Source: Bacteroidales bacterium
Lineage (GTDB): Bacteria > Bacteroidota > Bacteroidia > Bacteroidales > Bacteroidaceae
NCBI GenBank assembly: GCA_004556745.1
Contig: SFFY01000007.1
Span: forward strand, 1 to 64,000
DNA: 64,000 nucleotides
Direction: 5' to 3'
The notes beneath the pieces were generated by a model. The model made no database searches. It saw only the letters and a program-made list of their open reading frames with translations, and was not told the origin of the DNA. Shown in pieces: positions 41,627 to 50,861 of the stretch. The stretch's first letter is position 1; each line of letters starts with the position of its first letter. Position numbers and translations under genes: made by a program.

Positions 41627-44188
41627 ATGAAAAGAAGTCTGCTTATTACTTTGGCTATCGGCTTGGCAAGCGCCTTGCTGTATGCCGGTCCGGCGAAGCG
41701 CGTGCCGGTAAAGCGCACGCAGGCCGACGGAACTGTTGTCACCGTATTGCTCACAGGCGATGAGCATTTCCATTTCCACACCACCGAAGACGGCATTCCC
41801 GTATGCGAGGCCGAAAACGGCTCGTTCTACTACGCCCGGCTCGCCGACGGCAAACTCACGCCCACCGCGCAACTCGTGCACCCGGCTGAACAGCGCACTG
41901 CCGCCGAAACGGAGTTCCTGAAAACTAATCGGCTCAACGTGCAAGACGTGCAGCAGATATGGAGCAACAAACTCGCCGCCGCCAAGGCCGTGCAGCGTGT
42001 CAAGGCCAAAAGCCCAGCGCAGCGCGCCTCAGCCTTCGAGGGCAAAAAGCGCGCCCTGCTGATTCTCGTGAACTTTGCCGACACGAAAATGGCATCGACC
42101 AGCACCAAGGCGAAGTTTGAAGAAATGATGAATACGCGCGGCACGAAGATCAACGGCAACTACGGCAGCGTGCGCGACTACTTCTACGACCAGTCGTACG
42201 GTAAGCTCGACATGGAGTTTGACGTCGTGGGACCCGTGAACCTCACCCGCAACATGTCGTACTACGGCGCAGACTCCGGCTCCGAGGGCAACGACGTGCG
42301 CCCCGAATATATGGTGGCAGAAGCCTGCAAGGCCGTAGACAGCGAGGTGGATTTCAGCAACTACGACTGGGACGGCGACGGAGAGGTGGACCAAATATAT
42401 GTCATCTACGCCGGATATAGCCAAGCCAGCGGCGCAAGCACAAACACCGTCTGGCCGCACCGCTACTGGCTGCAATACCGCTACGGATACCTCGCGCTCG
42501 ACGGCGTGCAAATCAACTCTTACGCCTGCTCCTCCGAACTCAACGGCACGAGCGGCACGAAGATGGCAGGCATCGGCCCCATGTGCCACGAATACAGCCA
42601 CTGCTTCGACCTGCCCGACTTCTACGACACGAACTATGGCGGCAACTGGGGTATGGACAACTGGGATATCATGGACACGGGCGCCTACGGCGGCGACGGC
42701 TACGTGCCCGCGCCTTACACCTCTTACGAACGCATGTTCTGCGGCTGGCTCACGCCCACCGTGCTCGACAGCCCCATCACCATCCAGGACATGAAGCCCA
42801 TCACGGATGAGCCAGAGGCATACATCATCTACAACGACAGGAATAAGGACGAATATTATCTGCTCGAAAACCATCAGCAGAAAGGCTGGGACTCTTACAG
42901 CGATGGCCACGGCATGCTCGTGCTGCACGTGACCTATAGCCAGTCTGCCTGGGACCAGAACACGCCCAACAACGGCACGCCGCAGCGCATGACGATTATC
43001 CCCGCCGACAACCAGTTTGCCTCGGGCAACTATTACGGACAGCCTTACACCCTTCCCACAGACCGCGCCGGCGACCCCTATCCCGGCACGAAGCGCAACA
43101 AGTCGCTTACCGACACGTCTACGCCTGCAGCCAAACTCAACACCGCCAACAGCGACGGCCGCAAGTATATGGGCAAACCCATCGAGAACATCACGGAGAG
43201 TAGCGACGGCCTGATTACCTTCGACTTTATGGGCGGCAACACAACGGGCACGCCCCTGCCGCTCGAAGCCACGAATATTTCCGAAACGGGCTTCACCGCC
43301 AACTGGACGGCCGTGGAAGGCGCATCGTCTTACAACCTCAAAGTGTTCAACAACTCTCTGAAAAATCCTACGCCCTACCAGCAGGTGCTTGAAACCTTCG
43401 ACAATGTGCAGGGCAGCGGCAACGGCGCAGACGGAATCACCAACATCTCCGCCGTGCTCGATACCTATCTCTCCCAAACTGGCTGGACAGGCACTTATAT
43501 CTACGGCAGCGACGGCCGCGTGCGCATCGGCAAGAGCAGCCTCAACGGCTCGCTCATCACGCCTTCCTGCAACGCGCCCGCCGACGGCAACGTGACGGTG
43601 CGCCTCCTGCCCGAGCAATATTCCTCGTACACCGACGTTGAGACCAAAGTGAGCATCCTCACGGGCAACAACCAGGAGTTTGCCTCGCAAACCATCTCTG
43701 CCAACACCGGCACCTACTACGTGCATTTCACCGACGTGGCAGCAACCTATAAGGTGGGCATCTATCCCTCCAAGCGCATCTACGTGACGGAAATGGGCGT
43801 TTACAACGGCGACTTCTCCGAACTCAACTTCACGGACGAGGCGCTTAACAACAGCGCCGGCGCAGATACGCCCGTAGTTTCGGCAAACAATATTTCCGGC
43901 ACGTCGTATGCCGTCGCAGGCCTGCGCCCGGGCTTTGAATATTCCTATATGGTGCAAGCCATCGGTGCGGAAGGTCTCTCTCTTTGGAGCAAGGCGATGC
44001 CCGTGCAGCTGACTACGGGCATCAGCACGCTGCGCCCCGCCGTAGACCCGACGCTCCCCGTTGAGATTTACACGCCCGAGGGTCGCTATCTCGGCAAGCG
44101 CGCAGCCCGCGCCGCCAAGAACGGCCTGCCCGCCGGCATCTACCTCTTCCGTCAAGGCGACAAGGTGGAAAAAGTGCTGGTGAAATAA
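41627..44188 (+). CDS. M6 family secreted metalloprotease with T9SS-type tail
   Basis: An 853-residue protein with a signal peptide (MKRSLLITLAIGLASALLYA). The propeptide-like part contains VPVKRTQADGTVVTV. The M6 (InhA-like) catalytic domain carries HEYSHCFDLPD, i.e. zinc ligands His321 and His325, catalytic Glu322 and a third ligand Asp331, and the met-turn-like WDIMDTGAY. A fibronectin III-like segment lies at about 535-600 and recurs near 760-800. The last 60 residues (EIYTPEGRYLGKRAA ... LPAGIYLFRQGDKVEKVLVK) resemble a type A C-terminal sorting domain, so secretion by type IX is likely. Confidence 0.88.
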   Translation: MKRSLLITLAIGLASALLYAGPAKRVPVKRTQADGTVVTVLLTGDEHFHFHTTEDGIPVCEAENGSFYYARLADGKLTPTAQLVHPAEQRTAAETEFLKTNRLNVQDVQQIWSNKLAAAKAVQRVKAKSPAQRASAFEGKKRALLILVNFADTKMASTSTKAKFEEMMNTRGTKINGNYGSVRDYFYDQSYGKLDMEFDVVGPVNLTRNMSYYGADSGSEGNDVRPEYMVAEACKAVDSEVDFSNYDWDGDGEVDQIYVIYAGYSQASGASTNTVWPHRYWLQYRYGYLALDGVQINSYACSSELNGTSGTKMAGIGPMCHEYSHCFDLPDFYDTNYGGNWGMDNWDIMDTGAYGGDGYVPAPYTSYERMFCGWLTPTVLDSPITIQDMKPITDEPEAYIIYNDRNKDEYYLLENHQQKGWDSYSDGHGMLVLHVTYSQSAWDQNTPNNGTPQRMTIIPADNQFASGNYYGQPYTLPTDRAGDPYPGTKRNKSLTDTSTPAAKLNTANSDGRKYMGKPIENITESSDGLITFDFMGGNTTGTPLPLEATNISETGFTANWTAVEGASSYNLKVFNNSLKNPTPYQQVLETFDNVQGSGNGADGITNISAVLDTYLSQTGWTGTYIYGSDGRVRIGKSSLNGSLITPSCNAPADGNVTVRLLPEQYSSYTDVETKVSILTGNNQEFASQTISANTGTYYVHFTDVAATYKVGIYPSKRIYVTEMGVYNGDFSELNFTDEALNNSAGADTPVVSANNISGTSYAVAGLRPGFEYSYMVQAIGAEGLSLWSKAMPVQLTTGISTLRPAVDPTLPVEIYTPEGRYLGKRAARAAKNGLPAGIYLFRQGDKVEKVLVK

Positions 44189-44215
44189 GGCAAAAGCAAC
44201 AGCCCCACAATACGG

Positions 44216-44251
44216 CACGGGTCGGCTTCCAAATCAGGAAACCGACCCGTG
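44216..44251 (+). terminator. Terminator of the M6 protease gene
   Basis: CACGGGTCGG (44216-44225) pairs with CCGACCCGTG (44242-44251), followed by TTTTGTGTTT. It lies 27 bp after the stop. Confidence 0.88.
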
Positions 44252-44427
44252 TTTTGTGTTTGCATGGGGGCGTTTACAACGAATATGCGCCTACAATGTT
44301 GGCAGAAAAAAAGAACGGCAGGCTCCATTACTGGTCTACCCACCGCACTGCAAAAATACATATTTGATTATAAGCCACAAAAGAAATATACAAAATTTCA
44401 GGCGAAATTGCGCGGGCAGCAGGACTC

Positions 44428-44493
44428 TTGCCTATGTTTTAGAAAGATTTTGGGCAAAAGTTGCCTATGTTTTAGAAAATAGATTTACCTTTG
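44428..44493 (+). promoter_or_regulatory. Direct repeats and -7 box upstream of the DUF4143 ATPase gene
   Basis: TTGCCTATGTTTTAGAAA occurs exactly twice (44428-44445 and 44461-44478), 33 bp apart, i.e. about three helical turns. TACCTTTG (44486-44493) follows 7 bp later as a -7 box. No TTTG stands at -33, where the second repeat lies instead. This could be an operator pair or an activator site. The stretch 44252-44427 shows nothing. Confidence 0.5.
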
Positions 44494-44508
44494 TGTCATA
44501 AAATCAAT

Positions 44509-45879
44509 ATGTTGCGTATGTACAAGCGAGAGATTGTAAAGCAGCTGAATATTTGGCGCAATAAGGCACACCGCAAGCCGCTGGTGCTGCGTGGTGCCAG
44601 ACAGGTGGGGAAAACCACGCTCGTAAAGGAATTTGGCAAGGATTTCGATGCCTTCGTCTACCTAAATCTCGAAAAGGGCGATGCCGAAATATTCAGAAAG
44701 TTCAGCGATGTCAGAGCGTTGTGGCAGTACATCTGCCTCACCCGCCAAATCATGCAGGGCAAGGGCAGTAGCATACTACTCTTCATTGACGAAATCCAGG
44801 AAGAGCCAAAGGCGGTGGCCATGCTGCGCTATTTCTACGAAGAGTTGCCCGAGATACACGTAATTGCCGCGGGGAGCAGACTGCAAAGCCTGACAAAAGC
44901 AGGACTGTCGTTTCCCGTGGGGCGCGTGGAATACCTGACCTTGCGCCCGTTCTCGTTCGCCGAATATATCGAAGCGAAAAGGGGAGAGGCTTGGGCAGAT
45001 ATGGTGCGCGGACTCTCCGTGCCCGAAATGCTACACGAAGACATGATAGCCGAGTTTAATACGTTTGCGCTTGTTGGCGGTATGCCCGAGGCGGTGGCAG
45101 AATACCTTGACGCGGGCGACATCACGCGGCTTGCGCCCATATTCAACGCCTTATTGAAAGGCTATAACGAGGACGCTGAAAAATTTGCGAAAAATCAGGA
45201 ACAGGCGAAAATCTTGCGCCATATATTAAGCACGGCGTGGCTCTCTGCCGCCGAAACCATTACATTCGGCTGCTTCGGCAACAGCAGCTACACCGCCACA
45301 CAAATACATGATGCCATGGACCTGCTGGAAAGGGCTTACCTCCTTTCTTTGGACTACCCAGTCACGGCAACGGCAGTCCCCGCCATGCCGGCGAAAAGGC
45401 GCGCGCCGAAACTCATGATGGTAGACACGGGGTTGGCCAACTTCTTTGCCGGCATTCAGGTGCAATATTTGCAAAACAAAGAACTGCTGGATACGTGGCG
45501 CGGCAGGGCGGCAGAGCACATCGTGGCACAGGAGTTGCGTATCGCAGCTGACAGGCAATATAAAGAATCCCAATACTTTTGGGTGCGCGACCAAAAAGGC
45601 GCGACGGCAGAAGTGGATTTCATTTGGCAGGACGGCATACAGATCATCCCCATCGAGGTGAAAGCCGGCACAAACTCCCGGCTGCGTTCCCTGCACTCTT
45701 TTGTCAATGCCTGCGAGCGCCCAGTGGTGGCGCTAAGGGTATGGAGCGGCAATTATTCGGTGCAGGAAGTGACAACGCCCGCGCCTCACGCCAAACCCTT
45801 CCGCCTCGTGAATGTTCCGTTCTATTATATCGGTCAGATCGACACGCTATTGAATAGATTACTCCAAGCTGCGCAATAG
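44509..45879 (+). CDS. AAA+ ATPase with DUF4143 domain
   Basis: About 456 residues (start 44509 or 44518). Walker A RGARQVGKTTLVKEFG and Walker B LLFIDEIQEEP form the AAA_14 domain; the C-terminal DUF4143 part has HIVAQELR, FWVRDQKGATAEVDFIW and IPIEVKAG, giving a PDDEXK-like D...ExK pattern. Proteins of this type are abundant, often patchy in distribution, and of unknown function. Two exact 18-bp direct repeats lie upstream. Its 3' end overlaps the convergent phosphatase gene by 21 bp. Confidence 0.9.
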   Translation: MLRMYKREIVKQLNIWRNKAHRKPLVLRGARQVGKTTLVKEFGKDFDAFVYLNLEKGDAEIFRKFSDVRALWQYICLTRQIMQGKGSSILLFIDEIQEEPKAVAMLRYFYEELPEIHVIAAGSRLQSLTKAGLSFPVGRVEYLTLRPFSFAEYIEAKRGEAWADMVRGLSVPEMLHEDMIAEFNTFALVGGMPEAVAEYLDAGDITRLAPIFNALLKGYNEDAEKFAKNQEQAKILRHILSTAWLSAAETITFGCFGNSSYTATQIHDAMDLLERAYLLSLDYPVTATAVPAMPAKRRAPKLMMVDTGLANFFAGIQVQYLQNKELLDTWRGRAAEHIVAQELRIAADRQYKESQYFWVRDQKGATAEVDFIWQDGIQIIPIEVKAGTNSRLRSLHSFVNACERPVVALRVWSGNYSVQEVTTPAPHAKPFRLVNVPFYYIGQIDTLLNRLLQAAQ

Positions 45880-46317
45880 TTCGGCGCAGGCATCTTCGCA
45901 TAGGTCTACGACGTGCTCGAAATCGGCGGCAGTGCCATAATAAGGGTCGGGAATGGACGGGGAGGCGTGGCGCGTGAGGTAGTCGGCAAGGAGCAGCACC
46001 TCGGCCTTGGCATCTGCCGGGCGCAGGCGGGCAAGGCCGCGCAGGTTGGCGGCATCCATTGCCACGATGTAGTCGAAACGGCGGAAGTCGGCGGCGCAGG
46101 CGGGACGGGAACGATGCGTGAGGCGGTAGCCGCGCCGATCAGCCGTGCGGCGCATGCGCTCATCGGCAAGTTCGCCTTCGTGATAGTCAATCAGGCCGGC
46201 AGAGTCAATCTCAAAATCTTTGCCCCTGCCGCTGCGCTCCGCCAGCGTGCGGAACACTTCTTCGGCCAAAGGGGAGCGGCATATATTGCCGAGACATATA
46301 AATAATATATGGGTCAT
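45859..46317 (-). CDS. Low molecular weight protein-tyrosine phosphatase
   Basis: A 152-residue enzyme with the C(X)5R loop FICLGNICRSP (Cys8, Arg14) and the general-acid Asp in SIPDPYYG. Length and both motifs are normal for the LMW-PTP family. In bacteria it often counters BY-kinases for exopolysaccharide, but no such kinase is in the window. The start at 46317 is used. The gene overlaps the ATPase gene tail to tail and its upstream region holds octanucleotide words. Confidence 0.92.
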   Translation of the reverse strand: MTHILFICLGNICRSPLAEEVFRTLAERSGRGKDFEIDSAGLIDYHEGELADERMRRTADRRGYRLTHRSRPACAADFRRFDYIVAMDAANLRGLARLRPADAKAEVLLLADYLTRHASPSIPDPYYGTAADFEHVVDLCEDACAELLRSLE

Positions 46318-46319
46318 GG

Positions 46320-46343
46320 GAGTAAACGAGTAGACAAGTAAGC
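46320..46343. repeat. Short octanucleotide array
   Basis: GAGTAAAC, GAGTAGAC and AAGTAAGC in tandem, directly upstream of the phosphatase start. With the longer array at 50755-50834 it brackets the second beta-galactosidase gene. Confidence 0.65.
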
Positions 46344-46352
46344 ACATATAAT

Positions 46353-46384
46353 AAAAAGCCGCAGGCGGGGGTCTGCGGCTTTTT
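46353..46384 (-). terminator. Terminator of the second beta-galactosidase gene
   Basis: AAAAAGCCGCAG (46353-46364) pairs with CTGCGGCTTTTT (46373-46384). On the minus strand it ends in five T. It lies about 22 bp after the stop. Confidence 0.88.
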
Positions 46385-46405
46385 ACCGTTTATAATGATG
46401 CTTTA

Positions 46406-49400
46406 TTATTTCGCAATCTTGTGCGTACGCGTGCCGTTGGCATTGGTCACGGTGATGAGGTATGCGCCGTGGGGCTGTGCGCCGAGGTTGAGCGAGAGGC
46501 TCTGCGTGCCGACGGCGGTGGAGGCATTGGCCACGCGCACGCCGCCAAGGTTGTAGGCAGCCACGGAGGTGCCGGCTTCAATGTTGCCCGTCAGAGTGAC
46601 GATACCGCCGCTGTGGCGCATGGCGTAGTCGGCAGGCGAAGCGGTGAGGGGCGCGGCGGCGATGCCGGTGTCGGTTGTGTCGAATGGCGTGAAGCGCAGC
46701 TTATAAGTATATGTGCCGGACGAGGGGCAGAAGTATTGCGTGAGCGTGCCCGTGTTCTGACCGCAGCTGCCGTTGCCCAAGCCCTTCTGCATATAGTCGA
46801 AGTGCGCATAAACGTCCTTCGCTGTGAGCGAAGCGTCCCAGCGGTGGCGGGCCTTGGAAAGTGTCTCGTCGTCGTAGTGCAGCAACTGGAAAGCCACCTG
46901 GCCGTCGGCTTTCTCCACCTTAATGCCGAGCGAGTTGTCGGCATTCGTCAGCACGAGTTCGCGCAGGTCGAGGTGGTTGCCGCAGGTTTGCGGGCGGGGA
47001 TAAGCCTCAAACATGTCCGTAACGGTGGTGGTGTAGCGGCCGAGATAAGAAGCCGTTTGGCGGTCGATGTAGTTCTCCCACGGGCCGCGTGCATAGTAAC
47101 TCACGTTCTCGAAAGCGGCGGGGAAGCGCATCAGCATACCGATGCGGCGCAGGTCGCTGGTCTGCGGCGTGTAAGAAGCCGTGAGTTCCATAACGCCGTT
47201 GGCATATACGTCGTAAACGAAGTTGTAGGAGCAGAGCGTGCCGGAGGCATCTACCGTGAACTGCGCCGACTTGCCGTCGGCTGCTACGGTGTAGCTCATG
47301 GTGCGGCTGCTTGCATCGATGCCGTTGGCGGCGGAAGCGGTGTTGCCGGAAGCCTCATCGTTTTCCACCCAACGGAAGTTGGCGTATTCGGGACCGGCAG
47401 TCATGACAGACTGATTGTTGTAAGTCCAAGCGGAAAGCAGGCCGGTCTTGCTGAAAATAAACTTGGCCTTGTCGGAAGTAAGCACCACGCGGTTGGCGTT
47501 GGACGTGTCGGTGGTAAACGCCGTGGCACTGCCCGTTTCGACGGCGGGCAGTGAAGCAGACGCTTCCTGCAAGGAATATTGATGCGAGGCGATGGCGTAG
47601 CCTGCCTCTGCCCAAGTGGCATCTTCTTTAAGGCGCACTTCGAGATTGAGGAGACATTCTTCATCGGCGGCAGGCTGATAGGTGTAAGGTATATCTACGA
47701 GCAGAGTGTTGCCGGCTTTGAGCGCGGGCATGTTGAACGTACCTTCTTCCACCTGATGGCCATTGGCGAGCACGGCGTAGTGCATCTCGTAGAGGTTGAG
47801 GTTGGTGAAATGGTACATGTTCTTGATGCTTGCCTTCTTGTTGGAAGGATAGAAATCGCCGAAGCGCACGCCTTGGTACACTTTCTTGACCTCTGCGAGT
47901 TTGGGCGACCAGGCGCGGTCGGCGTTCACGAGACCATTGTTCACGAAGTTGCCCTGTGCGGGGCCGGGGAAGTCGTAGCCGGACTGGTAGCGCGGGAAAC
48001 CGTTAGTGGTGAGGTTGCCGTCTTTAATATCATCGGAACGATATACAGACTGGTCTACCAAGTCCCAGATGCAGCCGCCCATACCGTAGGTGCTGCCCTC
48101 GATGATGTCCCAGTATTCTTTGAGGTTGCCCACGGCGTTGCCCATAGCATGGGCATACTCGCACATGAAATAGGGCTGCTTGCGCCAGTTGTTGTTGGCC
48201 TGCGAAGTGGCGCGGCTGACGTTGGGATACATCACGCTCCACATATCCGAGTAGTCGGCGTTGCCACGCGTTGCGCCTTCGTAGTGCACAGGGCGGCTGT
48301 CCAGCGCGTGGGCGCGGTCGTAGCAGGCTTTCAGGTTGCTGCCGACGCCCGACTCGTTGCCGAGCGACCAGAAGCAGACGGAGGGGTGGTTGCGGTCGCG
48401 CAACACCATGCGCTCCACGCGGTCCACGTAGGCTGCTTTCCAAGAGGCATCGTTGGAAAGGCCGAGATTGTCTTCCCAGTTCTTGTGGCATTCGAGGTCG
48501 GCCTCGTCCATGCAATACAGGCCGTAGTAGTCGAACATGGCGTACATCTTTGCCTGGCGCGGGTAGTGGCTGGTGCGCACAGTGTTCATATTGGACTGCT
48601 TCATCAGGATAACGTCCTTGAGCATCGTGGGCACGTCTACGGCGCGGCCGTGCACGGGGTGCGTGTCTTGGAGGTTCGCGCCGCGGAAGAACACGCGCTG
48701 GCCGTTGATGGTCATCTTGTTATTCTTAATCTCCACGGTGCGGAAGCCGTATTTTGTGGCAAATGCCATTTCTTCCTTGCCGTCGGCGGTGAGCTGCGCC
48801 ACTTCTACGGTGTAGAGGTTGGGCGTTTCGGCCGTCCAGGGCAGGAGGTTGGAGAGCGTGAAGGAGAAGTTCTGCGCGAGCGTCTTGTCGGCGGCGGCGA
48901 GGGCAAAGTCCTTAGTCTCCGTGGCCACCGTTTCGCCAGAGGGCGAGAGCAGGCTCACCTTGACTTTCTTGGCGGCGGTGAGGCCGTCGCGGTTGTCCAT
49001 TTCAACGTTCACGTTCATCGTGCCGCCATTGTAGGTGGTGTTGAGCGCGGCGGTGATGTAGTGGTCGCGCACAAAGGCCTTGGGCGTGGCGTAGAGATAA
49101 ACGTCGCGGTGAATGCCGCTCATGTGGAACATGTCCTGCCCTTCGATATACGAGCCGTCGCTCCAGCGGAACACCTGCACGCAGACATTGTTCTCGCCCG
49201 TGCGGGCTGCGGCGGTGACGTCAAACTCGGCATCGTTGTTGCTGCCTTGCGTATAGCCCACGTATTTGCCGTTCATCCAAACGAAGGCTGCGCCGTAAAT
49301 GCCGTCGAAATGCAGGAAGAGGCGCTTGCCGTCCCAGCCGGCGGGCAGTTCGAAGTTGCGGCGGTAAGAACCTACGGAGTTGTTCAGCCCCGGTTTCATC

Positions 49401-50731
49401 TGAATGTAGGGCGGGTTGTCGGCAAAGGCATATTCTACATTTATATATAAAGGTTCGCCGTAGCCTTTCATTTCAAGGCATGAGGGTACGGTGATGGTGT
49501 CCCACGCCGATACGTCTACATTGTCGCCCCAAAAGTCTTCTTCGCCGGGACGCTGCGCGGGCGAGGTGACATAATTGAGTTTCCAAAGTCCGTTGAGCGA
49601 AAGCACTTCGGCCTTTTCGGGCGTGAGCCAAGGCTTCTCGTAATTGGCATCGCCGCGCATGTTGTCGGTAGAGGCGTAAGGAATGAAGGTGGCGTGCGCC
49701 GGCTCTTTATTTTCCTCAAAAAAGGCTTCGTTCTCCCAAGGATTAGGTTCGGGATCTTCGGGCGTGCCCACGCCGCGCAGGGTAAAGGCGGCCGTAGTGG
49801 CATTAGCGTCCTGCGTCAGCCCGGTGTTGCCGTTGGCGAGGGCAGTAATGTAATAAGAGGTCGTGCCTTTGGTGTATTTGAAACGGTAACTGCCGTCCCC
49901 GGTTGCCTCGATTTGCGCCAGCTGATTGTAGCTGTAAGAAGTGGCAATCGTCCACTGCAAAGGATAGCGCTGGTTGTCGAGGGCAACGTCGATGGCAGAG
50001 TTATAAGTCTTGTTGTAAAGGATATAGTAAGCGGGATAACTGCTCAGTTGCTCGAGTTGCCACACCTGCGCATAGTCGCCCTCTGCGTAGTCGTCGGCAT
50101 AGATGCGGGCGTTGTTGCTGCCGTCGCCCCGGTTGGTGAGCACCTTGTCCGTAGACGTGTTGGCAATGACGTAGTTCATGCCTGCCACGGGGTGGTTGAT
50201 GCTGTGCGTGCGGCCGGTGTCGGAAAACTTGAACTTGGCAGCGGCAGCCGTGAGGTCGCCCTGCATCTTTATCGCGCCGCTGCTCTGCACCGTGGCGGCT
50301 TTCGAGCCGTCGGCAGCGAGCAAGCGGTACGTATCGGCTTCGCCGTCGACTGCCTCAACGAGGAACTTCTGATTGGCATTCTTCAAATCCATTGTCCAGT
50401 GCAGGAGTTGGGAGGAAGAGTCTAATGCCTGGTCGATGGCCAGTTCGGTCTCGGGATTGTAAATCACATAGACGTTCTTGGCACCTGCGGCGAGCAGCAC
50501 CCAGTCCTGCGCCGTAGCGGTTGGCGAGTTGGCGTCCATTGTGAGGTTGTCGCCTTTCGTGTAGCTGCCGCCCGTGGAAAGGGCTTGCCCCGACGAGGCA
50601 GAAAGGATGCGGTAGACGCTGCCCGATACGGGCGCGGTTTCTGCCGTTGCGGTCAGCGTAAGGCAGTTTGCAACGAGCAGTGCCAGCATGGGGCGCAGCA
50701 GCGAAGCAAAGAGAGATTTAAGGTTTTTCAT
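46406..50731 (-). CDS. GH2 beta-galactosidase with N-terminal lectin-like domains and C-terminal sorting tail
   Basis: A 1441-residue secreted enzyme. A signal peptide ends near TATAET (about 31). Two beta-trefoil (ricin-like) segments follow at about 33-170 and 175-330. The GH2 part then contains the jelly roll (SCLEMKGYGEPLYINVEYAF), Ig-like domain, TIM barrel and small-chain domain. Catalytic Glu793 is in WSLGNESGVG and Glu858 in MCEYAHAMGN. The last 80 residues (VAAYNLGGVRVANAS ... HGAYLITVTNANGTRTHKIAK) resemble a T9SS type A domain. It is paralogous to the GH2 enzyme at 32865-36932 but with different accessory domains. Confidence 0.92.
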   Translation of the reverse strand: MKNLKSLFASLLRPMLALLVANCLTLTATAETAPVSGSVYRILSASSGQALSTGGSYTKGDNLTMDANSPTATAQDWVLLAAGAKNVYVIYNPETELAIDQALDSSSQLLHWTMDLKNANQKFLVEAVDGEADTYRLLAADGSKAATVQSSGAIKMQGDLTAAAAKFKFSDTGRTHSINHPVAGMNYVIANTSTDKVLTNRGDGSNNARIYADDYAEGDYAQVWQLEQLSSYPAYYILYNKTYNSAIDVALDNQRYPLQWTIATSYSYNQLAQIEATGDGSYRFKYTKGTTSYYITALANGNTGLTQDANATTAAFTLRGVGTPEDPEPNPWENEAFFEENKEPAHATFIPYASTDNMRGDANYEKPWLTPEKAEVLSLNGLWKLNYVTSPAQRPGEEDFWGDNVDVSAWDTITVPSCLEMKGYGEPLYINVEYAFADNPPYIQMKPGLNNSVGSYRRNFELPAGWDGKRLFLHFDGIYGAAFVWMNGKYVGYTQGSNNDAEFDVTAAARTGENNVCVQVFRWSDGSYIEGQDMFHMSGIHRDVYLYATPKAFVRDHYITAALNTTYNGGTMNVNVEMDNRDGLTAAKKVKVSLLSPSGETVATETKDFALAAADKTLAQNFSFTLSNLLPWTAETPNLYTVEVAQLTADGKEEMAFATKYGFRTVEIKNNKMTINGQRVFFRGANLQDTHPVHGRAVDVPTMLKDVILMKQSNMNTVRTSHYPRQAKMYAMFDYYGLYCMDEADLECHKNWEDNLGLSNDASWKAAYVDRVERMVLRDRNHPSVCFWSLGNESGVGSNLKACYDRAHALDSRPVHYEGATRGNADYSDMWSVMYPNVSRATSQANNNWRKQPYFMCEYAHAMGNAVGNLKEYWDIIEGSTYGMGGCIWDLVDQSVYRSDDIKDGNLTTNGFPRYQSGYDFPGPAQGNFVNNGLVNADRAWSPKLAEVKKVYQGVRFGDFYPSNKKASIKNMYHFTNLNLYEMHYAVLANGHQVEEGTFNMPALKAGNTLLVDIPYTYQPAADEECLLNLEVRLKEDATWAEAGYAIASHQYSLQEASASLPAVETGSATAFTTDTSNANRVVLTSDKAKFIFSKTGLLSAWTYNNQSVMTAGPEYANFRWVENDEASGNTASAANGIDASSRTMSYTVAADGKSAQFTVDASGTLCSYNFVYDVYANGVMELTASYTPQTSDLRRIGMLMRFPAAFENVSYYARGPWENYIDRQTASYLGRYTTTVTDMFEAYPRPQTCGNHLDLRELVLTNADNSLGIKVEKADGQVAFQLLHYDDETLSKARHRWDASLTAKDVYAHFDYMQKGLGNGSCGQNTGTLTQYFCPSSGTYTYKLRFTPFDTTDTGIAAAPLTASPADYAMRHSGGIVTLTGNIEAGTSVAAYNLGGVRVANASTAVGTQSLSLNLGAQPHGAYLITVTNANGTRTHKIAK

Positions 50732-50754
50732 GGAGAGATATTTTTTTGATTTTT

Positions 50755-50834
50755 GAGTAAACGAGTTGATAAGTAAACGAGTTGATAAGTAAACGAGTTG
50801 ATAAGTAAACGAGTAGACGAGTAAACAAGTAGAC
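50755..50834. repeat. Ten-unit octanucleotide array upstream of the second beta-galactosidase
   Basis: GAGTAAAC, then GAGTTGAT and AAGTAAAC alternating three times, then GAGTAGAC, GAGTAAAC and AAGTAGAC: ten contiguous 8-bp units, six of which form three exact 16-bp repeats. It starts 24 bp before the ATG of the minus-strand gene, so it occupies its leader or promoter region. Confidence 0.9.
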
Positions 50835-50861
50835 GAGTTATGGCAGAGACCGCCTCAATAT

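Noticed and set aside
45859..45879. 21-bp tail-to-tail overlap as evidence that one of the two genes is false
   Set aside because: Both the DUF4143 ATPase and the LMW phosphatase have intact family motifs and normal lengths. Short convergent overlaps are common.
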